A stretch of DNA of 64,000 bases from Lachancea kluyveri NRRL Y-12651. Taxonomy: Eukaryota; Ascomycota; Saccharomycetes; Saccharomycetales; Saccharomycetaceae. Location: NCBI GenBank assembly GCA_000149225.2, contig CM000690.1:310001-374000 (forward strand). Direction: 5' to 3'. The position numbers were made by a program, and so were the translations under genes. Positions 28,988 to 38,320 of this stretch are shown one piece after another (within the stretch, counting starts at the first letter, position 1; each line of letters starts with the position of its first letter). The notes under the pieces are model-generated. The model ran no database searches. It was not told the origin of the DNA and saw only the letters and a program-made list of their open reading frames with translations.

Positions 28988-29860
28988 TTAATCCAAAGAG
29001 GAAGCACCGGTAATGATATCAACCAATTCGTTGGTAATAACGGCTTGTCTGGTTCTGTTATACAAGATAGAGTATCTGTTGATCATGTCTCCTGCATTCT
29101 TGGAAGCATTGTCCATGGCGTTTCTTCTGGCAGAAACTTCAGCAGCGTAACCTTGGGCCATAGCATCCAAAATCTGGTTGGCCAAAGTGTATTCAAACAT
29201 GTCTTGGGAAACTTTGGAGTCGGCGTCAATTTCAAACTTGGAAAAGGATGGAGATTGTTCGATGGATTCGGCGTTGAAAACTGGCTTAGAAACTGGTTCG
29301 AAGGACAAAGAAGAAACTGGATCATTGTAGAAAATGGAAACCTTGTTGTACTTAGAAGCACCACCTTCCAAAATTTTGTTGGCAATCAAAGAGGATTCCT
29401 CAAAGGTAGGAGCTTCCTTACCAACACCGTTAAAGGCCAATTTGATATTATCTGAGTGAGTTCTGGCCAATTGACTCTTGACTTTGTCACCGATGGCGAC
29501 GACATCAGCATTTGGAACTTCGTTCAGTTGTAATCTCACAGCCTTGGCCAATTGAGAGTGAATAGAACCACACAAACCCTTGTCAGAAGTGACAGCGATG
29601 ATCAAATCCTTTGGCCCTTCAGATTCCAAGGCTTTAGTTCCAGCATTGTCATAAAACTCTCTGTCAGCAGCTAGGTATTCCTTAGCAGTAGTCTTGGCCT
29701 TTTCAGCTTTGGACAAACGGGTAGAGGCAACAATCTTCATCGTCTTAGTAATCTTTTCGATGTTCTTAATGGACTTCAAACGACTTTCGATTTCTCTCAA
29801 AGTAGCATAGTTTCTGTGGGAAATACCACGAACAGCGTTGGCACCAGCTCTAGTGAACAT
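28988..29860 (-). CDS. ATP3: ATP synthase gamma subunit, mitochondrial
   Basis: This 290-residue protein is the gamma subunit, the rotor shaft of F1-ATPase. It starts MFTRAGANAVRGISHRNYATL, a presequence, followed by the conserved KSIKNIEKITKTMKIVASTRL. The end, RNAMDNASKNAGDMINRYSILYNRTRQAVITNELVDIITGASSLD, is the family signature that seats in the F1 ring. It is close to S. cerevisiae Atp3 (311). A CCAAT box and a TCACGTGA site upstream fit control by Hap2/3/4/5 and Cbf1. Confidence 0.98.
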   Translation of the reverse strand: MFTRAGANAVRGISHRNYATLREIESRLKSIKNIEKITKTMKIVASTRLSKAEKAKTTAKEYLAADREFYDNAGTKALESEGPKDLIIAVTSDKGLCGSIHSQLAKAVRLQLNEVPNADVVAIGDKVKSQLARTHSDNIKLAFNGVGKEAPTFEESSLIANKILEGGASKYNKVSIFYNDPVSSLSFEPVSKPVFNAESIEQSPSFSKFEIDADSKVSQDMFEYTLANQILDAMAQGYAAEVSARRNAMDNASKNAGDMINRYSILYNRTRQAVITNELVDIITGASSLD

Positions 29861-30045
29861 TGCGTCTATTACGTGTTACTTTTGTTGTAGACGACGAGTG
29901 TATATAAAGCCCCTCTGCCAAATAGGAGATTTTGAGATTCCCTTTGCAAAACGACCAAAATCCTGTTGCGCGTGTGAATGAAAATTTTCAGCTGAGTACA
30001 GCCAGACAACATGCGGTGTACGAGTGTTGGAAATATTCGCATATC

Positions 30046-30065
30046 ATTGGCTGGTAATCACGTGA
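30046..30065 (-). promoter_or_regulatory. CCAAT box and TCACGTGA site upstream of ATP3
   Basis: ATTGG at 30046-30050 (CCAAT on the minus strand) is followed by the palindrome TCACGTGA at 30058-30065. They lie about 190-205 bases before the ATP3 ATG. CCAAT is the Hap complex site of respiratory genes, and TCACGTGA is a Cbf1 site. The remainder of 29861-30586 shows nothing else distinct. Confidence 0.5.
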
Positions 30066-30586
30066 GCACATGGAAGCCTAAAAACAAGAGAGCTGTATAA
30101 AAGACTGAAAACCACCTCACACAATACTCTGAGTATATGCTCTGATTTAGAGGGCCAGTGTACTTGGCTGAGGTATAGGGCACCCGCTTGTGCGCAATAC
30201 TCGTATCCAACCAATGATTGTTCGTCGTATGTGATACCAAAATATCCACCTGACTCAGCTTTATATTAAAGGAAGCCGTTCCAGATGGCACGGTGACCGG
30301 TCATCGTTACAAGTTTGCCCAAAAACATATTACTTTAGCCTTTTTTTTTTGTTTCCTTCAAGACATCTCGGAGCCTTGTATTCCCTAGAGAAGAACTCGT
30401 TATATTTTTACATATACTGACACGTCATATTTCTTTTCAGATTTCAGCCAGAAATCGTGTAGAAACACTCATACCCTTGGAACAACTATCCCTCCATTGT
30501 AATTCGAACATTCATTGTCATTTTTGATAAAAAAATAGAGGGCAATCAATAAATGTTCACTATTGAATAGCGATGCAAAAAAAACT

Positions 30587-30658
30587 CTCCGCGACGGGGA
30601 ATTGAACCCCGGTCTACCGCGCGACAAGCGGTAATTCTAGCCACTAAACTATCACGGA
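30587..30658 (-). tRNA. tRNA-Asp(GUC)
   Basis: A 72-nt cloverleaf reads on the minus strand: TCCGTGA ... TCGCGGAG, anticodon loop TTGTCGC (anticodon GTC), T arm GGTTCAATTCC. It follows tRNA-Arg on the same strand after a 19-nt spacer. Confidence 0.97.
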
Positions 30659-30677
30659 TTACAGGCCTCAACCAGTA

Positions 30678-30749
30678 CACTCACGCTGGGGGTCGAACCC
30701 AGAATCTTCTGATTAGAAGTCAGACGCGTTGCCATTACGCCACGCAAGC
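30678..30749 (-). tRNA. tRNA-Arg(UCU), upstream half of a tRNA-Arg/tRNA-Asp pair
   Basis: A 72-nt cloverleaf on the minus strand, GCTTGCG ... CGTGAGT, anticodon TCT in CTTCTAA, T arm GGTTCGACCCC. In S. cerevisiae several tRNA-Arg(UCU)-tRNA-Asp pairs about 10 bases apart are made as one dimeric precursor; the same order and a short spacer are seen here. Confidence 0.97.
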
Positions 30750-30887
30750 TTAGTAAGAAGCGATGCTACAACAGATCTAGCCACTGAATATACAGCACAC
30801 AGACGCTCCTCCAAACAAATACAGAGAGATAGGACAGAATAATGACACAACAAATTGAGAAATAGGTGAGCAGTGAGATAATTTTCT

Positions 30888-31334
30888 GAGAAATAGGTGA
30901 ATATTGGGACAATTGTTGAGATTCTATTTGAGAAATAGGTGAATATTGGGACAATTGTTGAGATTCCATTTTTGATTAAGGCTATAATAATTGGTATATG
31001 GTTATACTAGAAGTTCTCCTCACCTTTCTAGGAATCCAGAAAAGAGAGTCGATAACTTTATATACAAATACTCTTCCTTTTATATGTTTCTGGTTCATTA
31101 TCCTATTACATTATCAATCCTTGCGTTTCAGGTTCCACTAATTTAGATGACTGTTTCTCATTCTTTATGTCACCTTATAACACCGTGTGTGATAATATAC
31201 TAGTAACACGAATACTAGTCAATGGTCAATAGTTGTATTTCGTTTCAACACGTTTCAACAACCATATACCAATTATTATAGCCTCAATCAAAAATGGAAT
31301 CTCAACAATTGTCCCATTATTCACCTATTTCTCA
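30888..31334. repeat. Delta-type LTR cluster upstream of the tRNA-Arg/Asp pair
   Basis: A solo LTR of 322 bases lies at 30929-31250, minus orientation, bounded by TGTTGAAACG and TTTCTCA ends (TG...CA). A second copy of the LTR end (30888-30928) precedes it in the same orientation. A 75-base LTR end in the opposite orientation (31260-31334) follows, so the outer parts form an inverted repeat. The LTR is of the Ty1/Ty2 (delta) type: it has the family's conserved core and its last 45 bases encode the Gag start MESQQLSQYSPIS, as in Ty1. No internal region is present. It looks recent. It is a compound fossil, about 110-180 bases upstream of tRNA-Arg. Confidence 0.88.
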
Positions 31335-31449
31335 TGATCATTCAAAGACTGTCTTCCGGTCTGTTATTTGCTAGTCGAGAAATTCATGAAACATACACGG
31401 GCTTAAATTGAATCGCCATATTATAGGTCAACTAACTCTGGCGCATGAC

Positions 31450-31655
31450 TACAATTTACGCGATAGAATATGTTATGGTATTCAGATTTGATTTTATACA
31501 AAGAGGATGTAAGAATATTTGTACGTAGAATTATCAACTCTCCTTTTAGAGATTCCTAGAAAGACGAGGAGAACTTCTAGTACACTCTGTACGCTAAAAG
31601 TTACAGCCTTATCCAAAAAATGGAATCCCAAACAATCATCACAACATTCACCCTG
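31450..31655 (+). repeat. Older delta-type LTR remnant
   Basis: The segment is recognisable as the 3' half of the same LTR family, in plus orientation (for example GAGGAGAACTTCTAGTA and TGGAATCCCAA), but it is clearly more diverged than its neighbours. The left limit is uncertain; similarity is plain from about 31501. It is an old, partial fossil with no coding content. Confidence 0.7.
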
Positions 31656-32387
31656 TTATCACTACGCCGTTTCAACTTTTAAAACTCTGTGCCCGATAGG
31701 CAACGCCAGCTGACGCTCGAAGGCTCACTCAAAAGAGCACTTCCCCGTTTGACGATATCTACAAACACCTAAAAAAGATCTAATACTACACCTGGTAGTG
31801 TAGCTGGGCGGACGATAGAATACACTATCACGTACCTACTAACTGAATGGGCTTCCCACTTCACATCCACTACTCAGAGCTATCATCTGATTATTCATGG
31901 CCACGTGATGTGAATTAGTATTGCCACATCAACTGGTACGGCTACTCTAAAGTGTAAAGATGCTATCAACACACGTGCCAAGGAACAAGGCAAACGAACT
32001 TTAACTCGAAAACAGAAAAAAAATTCAAGAGTTATATAACACCAGACCCCTTGGCCAAACGGCAGTCCTTTTATTATTTAACCTCCTTTTCTTAGTAGAC
32101 GCTCCCTCCTCCGCGTAAGCACAGGAAACCTTTATCGAAATCGAAATTACATCTCGCAGTGTTCGTTTCTGGGGGAAAAATTTACCACAGATAGCCAACT
32201 ACAAACAACTTCCTATTCGAGAAAAGAAAAGGAAAAGGAGACAAGAAACAAAAGAATAAGAGTATTGAGCTTATACACCTGACTGTATTATCTTGCTACC
32301 AAATCTTGTTATCCCTTTTTTTTTAATATCTGCGTTAATCGTACTTTTTTGTTTATTCTCTTTTTATTCTGGTTTCTCTTTCTATCC
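31656..32387. promoter_or_regulatory. KCS1 upstream region with two CACGTG E-boxes
   Basis: CACGTG occurs at 31902-31907 and 31972-31977, about 410-485 bases before the KCS1 ATG. This is the core bound by Pho4 and Cbf1. Kcs1 makes inositol pyrophosphates that feed into the phosphate-starvation pathway, so Pho4 control is plausible. A long T/C-rich tract lies just before the ATG. No RNA gene is seen. Confidence 0.5.
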
Positions 32388-35129
32388 ATGCATAACGAAA
32401 TGGATCGCTCACCGGAAATAACAATAGAAGATGAGGGAGAGCTCGCGACTCACCTCAAAGACTTGAACGTCTCTGAAAAGATGAAGCTGGCTCCGCTACT
32501 CCATGGTAGAAAAGCTAGTACTTACTTGAGGATTTTTACTGATGATGACCAAGGTACTAATGAAAACAACAAGACAGAAATACAGAAAAGACATTTGGTA
32601 GTTGATGTCGACCCTCATAATCCAGAGTCCAAAGTCTTTTCAAACAAGACTCATCAGGAATCCCATTGTCATAATCCGTTGGATGCCTTTAGAGTCTTCA
32701 AGAGTTCTTCCTCTGCACAGCATCATCACGTTCCCAGAAGGAACTCTGCATCCATCTGCGACACATTATCCCGCTATAGAACAAGTGCAAGACCCTCTAA
32801 CAATGAGCCTCCCAACACACTGGGGCGCAAGCCGAAAAAGAGCCATACTCCGGCCAAACCTATCTTAAAGTCCTCATTATCTGAGGAATTGCAGTTGTAC
32901 CGCGAGGGTGTAAGTTCCAAGAGCGTCGCTGTTAAAAATCCCAAATTAACCTTTGAACAAAGAAAAGAAACTGGCAGGCAGTCAACGGATAATCAAAATC
33001 AAGCCTTGTCGTTGAAGCCAATATCTTCGGCCACGTACTACCCTCATAAATCAAAAAGACAAGATGAACCTGATTTGACCAGTGCATCAACCCCTCTGTC
33101 AACCATAGGAACACCAATCTCAACTTCAGAATCTTTAATTGGGACTACGGATTTGGAAGACAGTGACAAAACCATAGTGGATGATGACGACGATTACTAT
33201 GACGATGACGACGATAAAGATAACGATGAAGAGTTCCCATTAGCTGTAGAACTTCAGCCTTTTACCGACAAAGTTGGTGGGCATACAGCAATTTTCAGAT
33301 TTTCTAAAAGAGCTGTTTGCAAAGCTTTGGTTAACAGAGAAAATAAATGGTATGAAAATATCGAATTGCAATACCAAGAACTTTTGCAGTTCATGCCCCG
33401 TTACATAGGCGTTTTGAACGTTAGACAGCATTTTAATTCTAAGGAAGAGTTTTTAGAGGAAGTGGCTCGCGGGAAGGAAGCCAAGCGAAGGAAAAAGGAG
33501 TTACAGATGAGACAAAATCAAGCTCAAGAGAATAGTAGGACGTATGAAGAAGGGCAAGACGAAGTGCCTTGTAACGAAGCCTTAAAGCCTACCCAGTCAG
33601 TGCCGATTACGGTCGAACAAGGTGTTGAAAAGGAACCACCGCTACATGCATTACCTGAAGTGGTGCTTGATGACAATAAGCACATCATCCCAGATTCGTT
33701 GTGGTTCAAATATTCTCACTCTCCCAACTCAGCACCCAGTGACTCCTATTTGCCGTCACATAGCCCCGAAGAGCAACCGGTTAACAACAAATTTTGTTCG
33801 GGCTCCACCATGGTTAATACTAAGCTGCAAGAATTGGTATTACAAGAAGTGTTTGCCCCAATAAAGAGGAAAGCGCAAAAAAGACATACCTCTTCCTCTT
33901 ATAAAAAGAAATCGAGAAGCTCATCAGTATCAAGCACAAACTCAGTTGATGGAAGGCCTCCTACACAACCCATGATTAGAAGGGCATCTACTTCGATAGA
34001 ATCTAAAAAGGGTTCACAATCGACATCACCTTTGCTAAAGAACTCTTTACACACTAGTATTACAAACTCGGTAGACTCGCATACCTCCGTGATAGATTTG
34101 AAACAGTTTCACAAACGTAAGTTGGCGCAAGAAAAATTGGAAGATGAAAAGGTCAACGAGTTGAAGCAGCATTGTGATATACCTAAGGGAAATTTAGAAG
34201 ATGATGTTTTTGAAATGGAGGAGGACACAGTTGAGGCTCCTCCAAAGGAAGGAGATCACGAATCAGTATCTTTCGAAGAAAACTCGCATACCATAGTATC
34301 CAAGTTCATTCTATTGGAAGATCTAACCCGTAAATTACACAAGGCTTGTGTATTAGATTTGAAAATGGGAACCAGACAATACGGTGTCGATGCAAAGAAA
34401 TCCAAGCAAATATCTCAGCGTGAAAAATGCCGTAAGACCACGTCCAGAAAATTAGGCGTCAGAATATGTGGGCTAAAGATCTGGAATCAAACATACTATA
34501 TCACTAGAGACAAATACTTTGGCAGGCGTGTCAGGATTGGTTGGCAGTTCGCACGTGTCCTGGCCAGGTTCATGTATGATGGAAGCACCATTGCAAGTAT
34601 TTTAAACCAAATTCCAAGATTGGTTAAACAGCTGGACACTTTATACTCTGAAGTACTAAAGCTAAAGGGTTACAGATTATATGGTGCTTCGCTTTTATTG
34701 ATATACGACGGCAATAACACCGCCAACAAACGATGTCGTGTAAAAGTGAACTTAATTGATTTTGCTCAATGTATCACTAAAGATGACATAATCCAGAGTT
34801 ACGATAGTTTTAAAATTCCTCCACTGTCCCCAGAAAGCGAAGACCGTGGATTTCTACGCGGTGTTCGTAGCTTGAGGTTTTATTCGATGACCATCTGGAA
34901 TCATTTGACAAATGACGCCGCGCTATGTTTCGACGACGAGTTGGCCCAGTTCTTACAGGAACACCAAGACACAGTGAATCGCCCATGGGATTGGCTTGAT
35001 GAATTCGACAGAGAAAGTGAATTCGATTATAACGATCCCGAAAGCGAATTGAGAAAAAAATGGAGGAAGTACGAATTGATATTTGATGTAGAACCACGGT
35101 ACATGGATGATGCCGAGGTTAGCGAGTAA
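32388..35129 (+). CDS. KCS1: Kcs1, inositol hexakisphosphate kinase
   Basis: This 913-residue protein matches Kcs1 (1050 in S. cerevisiae), which turns InsP6 into the pyrophosphate InsP7. Upstream codons are open but lack an ATG, so the start is 32388 (a second ATG at 32400). The N-terminus has KDLNVSEKMKLAPLLHGRKASTYLRIF. An acidic Asp-run lies near residue 265-285, then PLAVELQPFTDKVGGHTAIFRFSKRAVCKALVNRENKWYE. The catalytic region, residues about 645-910, has the family signature as ACVLDLKMG and LIDFAQC near 790. The signature PxxxDxKxG has Ala in place of Pro. Next to DAD1, as YDR017C is to YDR016C. Confidence 0.96.
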   Translation: MHNEMDRSPEITIEDEGELATHLKDLNVSEKMKLAPLLHGRKASTYLRIFTDDDQGTNENNKTEIQKRHLVVDVDPHNPESKVFSNKTHQESHCHNPLDAFRVFKSSSSAQHHHVPRRNSASICDTLSRYRTSARPSNNEPPNTLGRKPKKSHTPAKPILKSSLSEELQLYREGVSSKSVAVKNPKLTFEQRKETGRQSTDNQNQALSLKPISSATYYPHKSKRQDEPDLTSASTPLSTIGTPISTSESLIGTTDLEDSDKTIVDDDDDYYDDDDDKDNDEEFPLAVELQPFTDKVGGHTAIFRFSKRAVCKALVNRENKWYENIELQYQELLQFMPRYIGVLNVRQHFNSKEEFLEEVARGKEAKRRKKELQMRQNQAQENSRTYEEGQDEVPCNEALKPTQSVPITVEQGVEKEPPLHALPEVVLDDNKHIIPDSLWFKYSHSPNSAPSDSYLPSHSPEEQPVNNKFCSGSTMVNTKLQELVLQEVFAPIKRKAQKRHTSSSYKKKSRSSSVSSTNSVDGRPPTQPMIRRASTSIESKKGSQSTSPLLKNSLHTSITNSVDSHTSVIDLKQFHKRKLAQEKLEDEKVNELKQHCDIPKGNLEDDVFEMEEDTVEAPPKEGDHESVSFEENSHTIVSKFILLEDLTRKLHKACVLDLKMGTRQYGVDAKKSKQISQREKCRKTTSRKLGVRICGLKIWNQTYYITRDKYFGRRVRIGWQFARVLARFMYDGSTIASILNQIPRLVKQLDTLYSEVLKLKGYRLYGASLLLIYDGNNTANKRCRVKVNLIDFAQCITKDDIIQSYDSFKIPPLSPESEDRGFLRGVRSLRFYSMTIWNHLTNDAALCFDDELAQFLQEHQDTVNRPWDWLDEFDRESEFDYNDPESELRKKWRKYELIFDVEPRYMDDAEVSE
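34552..34557. promoter_or_regulatory. CACGTG E-box inside KCS1
   Basis: A Pho4/Cbf1-type core lies in the catalytic part of the gene (codons for FARVLAR). In S. cerevisiae Pho4 is known to bind within KCS1 and drive intragenic and antisense RNAs. A single hexamer can be chance. Confidence 0.35.
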
Positions 35130-35470
35130 GTCCATTCTTTTAGAGACTTTAATTAACCATGTGTGTAACGATATTACATTTTAATAATCTACATGAGAAG
35201 TAATTCATATTGTTAGAACGACATTAGTGTCATGGAACGTGTTGGGACTGGTTCGCACGACAGAACTTAGGCTGTTCTAATAAGAAAGGTTTCTTCTTCC
35301 AGCTTAGAGGGACCGCCCGTATGTTGGTGATCTACAGGCAGCCAATGATACTGGTTAATTTTTTGTTTAAAGAAGAAGGTGAAAAGAGATATGAAGGGTA
35401 CAAGATTTATTTCCAAGTTGTGGAAAGCTTAAGTAGTTAAATTTTTTTTCTCGAAGCCTATTTTTGGGTG

Positions 35471-35477
35471 CGGGTAA
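35471..35477 (-). promoter_or_regulatory. Reb1-type site upstream of DAD1
   Basis: CGGGTAA on plus (TTACCCG on minus) lies 110 bases before the DAD1 ATG, in the 457-base KCS1-DAD1 spacer (35130-35586), which shows no other clear element. Confidence 0.5.
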
Positions 35478-35586
35478 TTCTGGAACATGATGAAGATTAA
35501 GAAAAACGACTAACTTGTACGCTCTTGAGTAAAGGTCATTTCTTGATAAAAGTAAACACCAAATTGCAGGTCAAACACTTGGGGAA

Positions 35587-35904
35587 ATGGTCAACCAAAC
35601 AATTTCTAGTAACCACGAATCGCAAATAAAGGCTACCGAGGGGTTATCGGCTGCAGACAAACATTTTATTGAACAGAGAGATTTGATTTTGCAGGACATA
35701 AATCAAACTATGGACTCTATTCTGAATAATCTGAATGGGCTGAATATCTCCTTGGAAAATTCAATTGCTGTTGGAAAAGAGTTTGAGAGTATTTCTGAAT
35801 TGTGGAAGACATTTTATGACGGTTTAAGCACAGAAACCGATCCCGTTGGCCCTGCTGCACCCGCAACTGCTGAGGCAGACGAAGGTAGTGACAAGTCAAG
35901 TTGA
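35587..35904 (+). CDS. DAD1: Dad1, DASH/Dam1 complex subunit
   Basis: This 105-residue protein matches Dad1 of the DASH complex, the ring that couples kinetochores to microtubules. The core KHFIEQRDLILQDINQTMDSILNNLNGLNISLENSIAVGKEFESISELWKTFYDGL, residues about 24-80, is strongly conserved (key part: FIEQRDL and NLNGLNISLE) and predicted helical. The C-terminal tail is Ala/Glu-rich and unstructured. S. cerevisiae Dad1 is 94 residues. Another DASH subunit, SPC34, lies at 61461. Confidence 0.96.
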   Translation: MVNQTISSNHESQIKATEGLSAADKHFIEQRDLILQDINQTMDSILNNLNGLNISLENSIAVGKEFESISELWKTFYDGLSTETDPVGPAAPATAEADEGSDKSS

Positions 35905-36617
35905 ACTAAACACAATGCTTCCTAGATATCAAGTATTCGTGTGCATAAGAGAATAAAGACTGAAGTAACTGGTTCAATTTTCGTCTTGAAGTTTGCAATA
36001 CTCCGAAGTAAGAAATTTGGGGCAGCTTATATACTCAAACTTTGAAGGAAAAAAAAGGAAAAAAAAAGAAAACAAGAGCCCAGTGCTACAACTCAGCACA
36101 ATGTGAGCAAAACTTTATCAATTACCATTGAATAGTGGTAACGTGAGGACGAATACAATACTTTGCTGTATTTACGAAGTAGCTTCAACGTGGCTATTAG
36201 CTCTCACATACGGGACACCTACAGATCGACACCAGACAAAATACGATGCGACTCGTGAGTAACAAAGTCATGGATTTTCGTGATAATCAGTACACGATTA
36301 CCTTTAGTTATATGGCACCAGATTTCTACTCAGCTTTGGAAATGAATATTAATGGGACTATTATGGAGTAACACGATGCTCTCGACTCTAGTTGTATTTT
36401 AAAGATGATATCTTGATTTCAATTCTAACATGTCCCCTCTTTTTCCTTTCTCAGCTCCTTGAGGAGCTTGCAATTAATTCGGCACTTCGCGTATGGGCTC
36501 GAGATACTGTTTAATTGCGTCTAGTATGTGTAGTGTCCCTTCTGCGGCTGATTGTATTAAATCTACTCCTAAATTCCCAATTAAATTTTGATATCAGTAA
36601 ACCGAAATTTGGGGATA
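35905..36617. other. DAD1 to solo LTR spacer
   Basis: Gene-free, AT-rich region of about 700 bases with a purine tract at 36044-36076. No tRNA, open frame or repeat is recognised. Confidence 0.3.
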
Positions 36618-36622
36618 CCTCA

Positions 36623-36944
36623 TGAGAAATGTGTGAATAGTGGGACAATTGTTGAGATTCCATTTTTGATTAAGGCTATAATAATTGGTATATGGTTATA
36701 CTAGAAGTTCTCCTCACCTTTCTAGGAATCCAGAAAAGAGAGTCGATAACTTTATATACAAATACTCTTCCTTTTATATGTTTCTGGTTCATTATCCTAT
36801 TACATTATCAATCCTTGCGTTTCAGCTTCCACTAACTTAGATGACTGTTTCTCATTCTTTATGTCACCTTATAACACCGTGTGTGATAATATACTAGTAA
36901 CACGAATACTAGTCGATGGTCGATAGTTGTATTTCGTTCCAACA
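36623..36944 (-). repeat. Solo delta-type LTR with intact target duplication
   Basis: A complete 322-base LTR of the Ty1/Ty2-like family lies in minus orientation. It begins (reading minus) TGTTGGAACG and ends CATTTCTCA. The five bases on each side, CCTCA at 36618-36622 and at 36945-36949, are an exact target-site duplication. No internal region remains, so it arose by recombination between two LTRs of a full element. It looks whole as an LTR and recent. It lies about 470 bases upstream of tRNA-Ile, the usual targeting window. Confidence 0.95.
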
Positions 36945-37410
36945 CCTCACTTAAGACTTATCTAATGCCACTCGTCGGGTTAGAATATGGAAAATATTGC
37001 AGTTATAATAATGCAGTGGGTTGCAACTACCCGTTATTTTACCAACTAACTACTTAGTCAATTTCTCAACCTTATAATATCACGAGCAAAACGTTGTATG
37101 AGCTTCCTGGTTAGCAGACGGTTTGAATCTCTATTATCAAGATAGGCTTTTCTTTTCATCAATTGGTTCTGTCCGTGATCGAGATCTCTCTTCGACAAGT
37201 TTCCGCGCCCTATTGGTACTTCTTTTTGGACCAACAAAGTTCAATCAGCTGTCTGCTGATTGAGCTTGTAAACGTGGTTATCGTTAGACCATCAACGTGT
37301 TACCATTGTTGATAAATCGACATTATTTATACTACGCGGTCTTCTGCGAATTACTGGTAAACAAACATGTGAGATAGTCAGATACTGATCCAAAGCAGAT
37401 CACCTAAAAT
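36945..37410. other. Spacer upstream of tRNA-Ile, with a hairpin-forming inverted repeat
   Basis: An inverted repeat at 37237-37267 (arm TCAATCAGC, loop TGTCT, arm GCTGATTGA) gives a 13-pair stem with one G-T pair. Nothing else is recognised here. Confidence 0.4.
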
Positions 37411-37484
37411 GGTCTCTTGGCCCAGTTGGTTAAGGCACCGTGCTAATAACGCGGGGATCAGCGGTTCGATCCCGCTAGAGACCA
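37411..37484 (+). tRNA. tRNA-Ile(AAU)
   Basis: A 74-nt cloverleaf: GGTCTCT pairs AGAGACC, discriminator A, anticodon arm CCGTG-CTAATAA-CGCGG (anticodon AAT), T arm GGTTCGATCCC. No intron. A T run follows the gene. Confidence 0.97.
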
Positions 37485-37576
37485 TATTTTTGCCTTACGT
37501 GGCGGTGCTCCAAATATTTATTTTTACGTATCTTTTTATTGAGAAAAGCTACCCGTCAACGAGGTTCATTTTGAAA

Positions 37577-38320
37577 CTATGTATTAGAATATAACTTGGG
37601 ATGCAAATGGGGCAATGCAGTGGTTCGTTTTGAGAGCCCCACCCTGTGTCTAACCTTGTTCGAGTCGACTTGATAATAGCTTCTGTTGGTTCTGTGTATC
37701 AAATCTTTTAACGGTTTGTGAACGTTGATTTCATCAGGCTTCGAAGGGTTTGGAGATGGTAGAGCCCTATCTTTCAGCTCCTCACTCGTTTCAACCGGGG
37801 GAGTTACGCTGGTGTTAGAAACCGGTGTTTGAACCTCTTCAATAGCCTCACCTTGGGTCTCAAGTCCTAACCCAGCGCTTTGAGAATCTAACCCACTATC
37901 CTGTCCGTCTTCCTGATCAAGCGAGGTTTCGATAGAAAGCGAGCTATTGAAGCTGTCATCCCGGTTAAACGTGTATTCACCTTCTTCTATCATCTCTGTT
38001 GATTTTGGGTCTATTATAAAGTTACATTTTTCCAAGTCCAAACTTCCAAAACAATGCTCGAATACATTGATTGGCAAACATGTAGTAGCCGATCTCCTGC
38101 CTTTTCTGTTATCAGTAGAGGTTTCCACTCCAGGACATTCTACGGTATGACTTCTTCCAATTTTCTTTTTGTAGTCGGAGCCAAATTTACTCTCTTGTCT
38201 CCTGTCTTTAGTCTCGTCACTAGCGTCTGCACATTGGATAGAATGGACAGTTTTATGCTCCCTGTTGACATCTCTGATGCTGTGAACATTGACACACCCC
38301 AAGGTCTGTGGCCTTTGCAT
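37577..38320 (-). CDS. HED1: Hed1-like meiotic Rad51 regulator (probable)
   Basis: This 247-residue basic/Ser-rich protein lies between DAD1 and RAD61, where S. cerevisiae has HED1 (YDR014W-A), in the expected orientation. Hed1 binds Rad51 in meiosis to restrain it in favour of Dmc1. The protein has no catalytic domain. Its C-terminus, HRVGLSKRTTALPHLHPKL, resembles the GLS...LHP motif that contacts Rad51 in RAD51AP1-type proteins. N-terminal VNVHSIRD and HTVECPGVETS are ordered-looking blocks. An exact early-meiotic URS1 element (TCGGCGGCT) lies 112 bases upstream of the ATG, strong support for meiotic control. S. cerevisiae Hed1 is shorter (about 162). The name is inference from position, C-terminal motif and promoter. 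Confidence 0.7.
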   Translation of the reverse strand: MQRPQTLGCVNVHSIRDVNREHKTVHSIQCADASDETKDRRQESKFGSDYKKKIGRSHTVECPGVETSTDNRKGRRSATTCLPINVFEHCFGSLDLEKCNFIIDPKSTEMIEEGEYTFNRDDSFNSSLSIETSLDQEDGQDSGLDSQSAGLGLETQGEAIEEVQTPVSNTSVTPPVETSEELKDRALPSPNPSKPDEINVHKPLKDLIHRTNRSYYQVDSNKVRHRVGLSKRTTALPHLHPKLYSNT

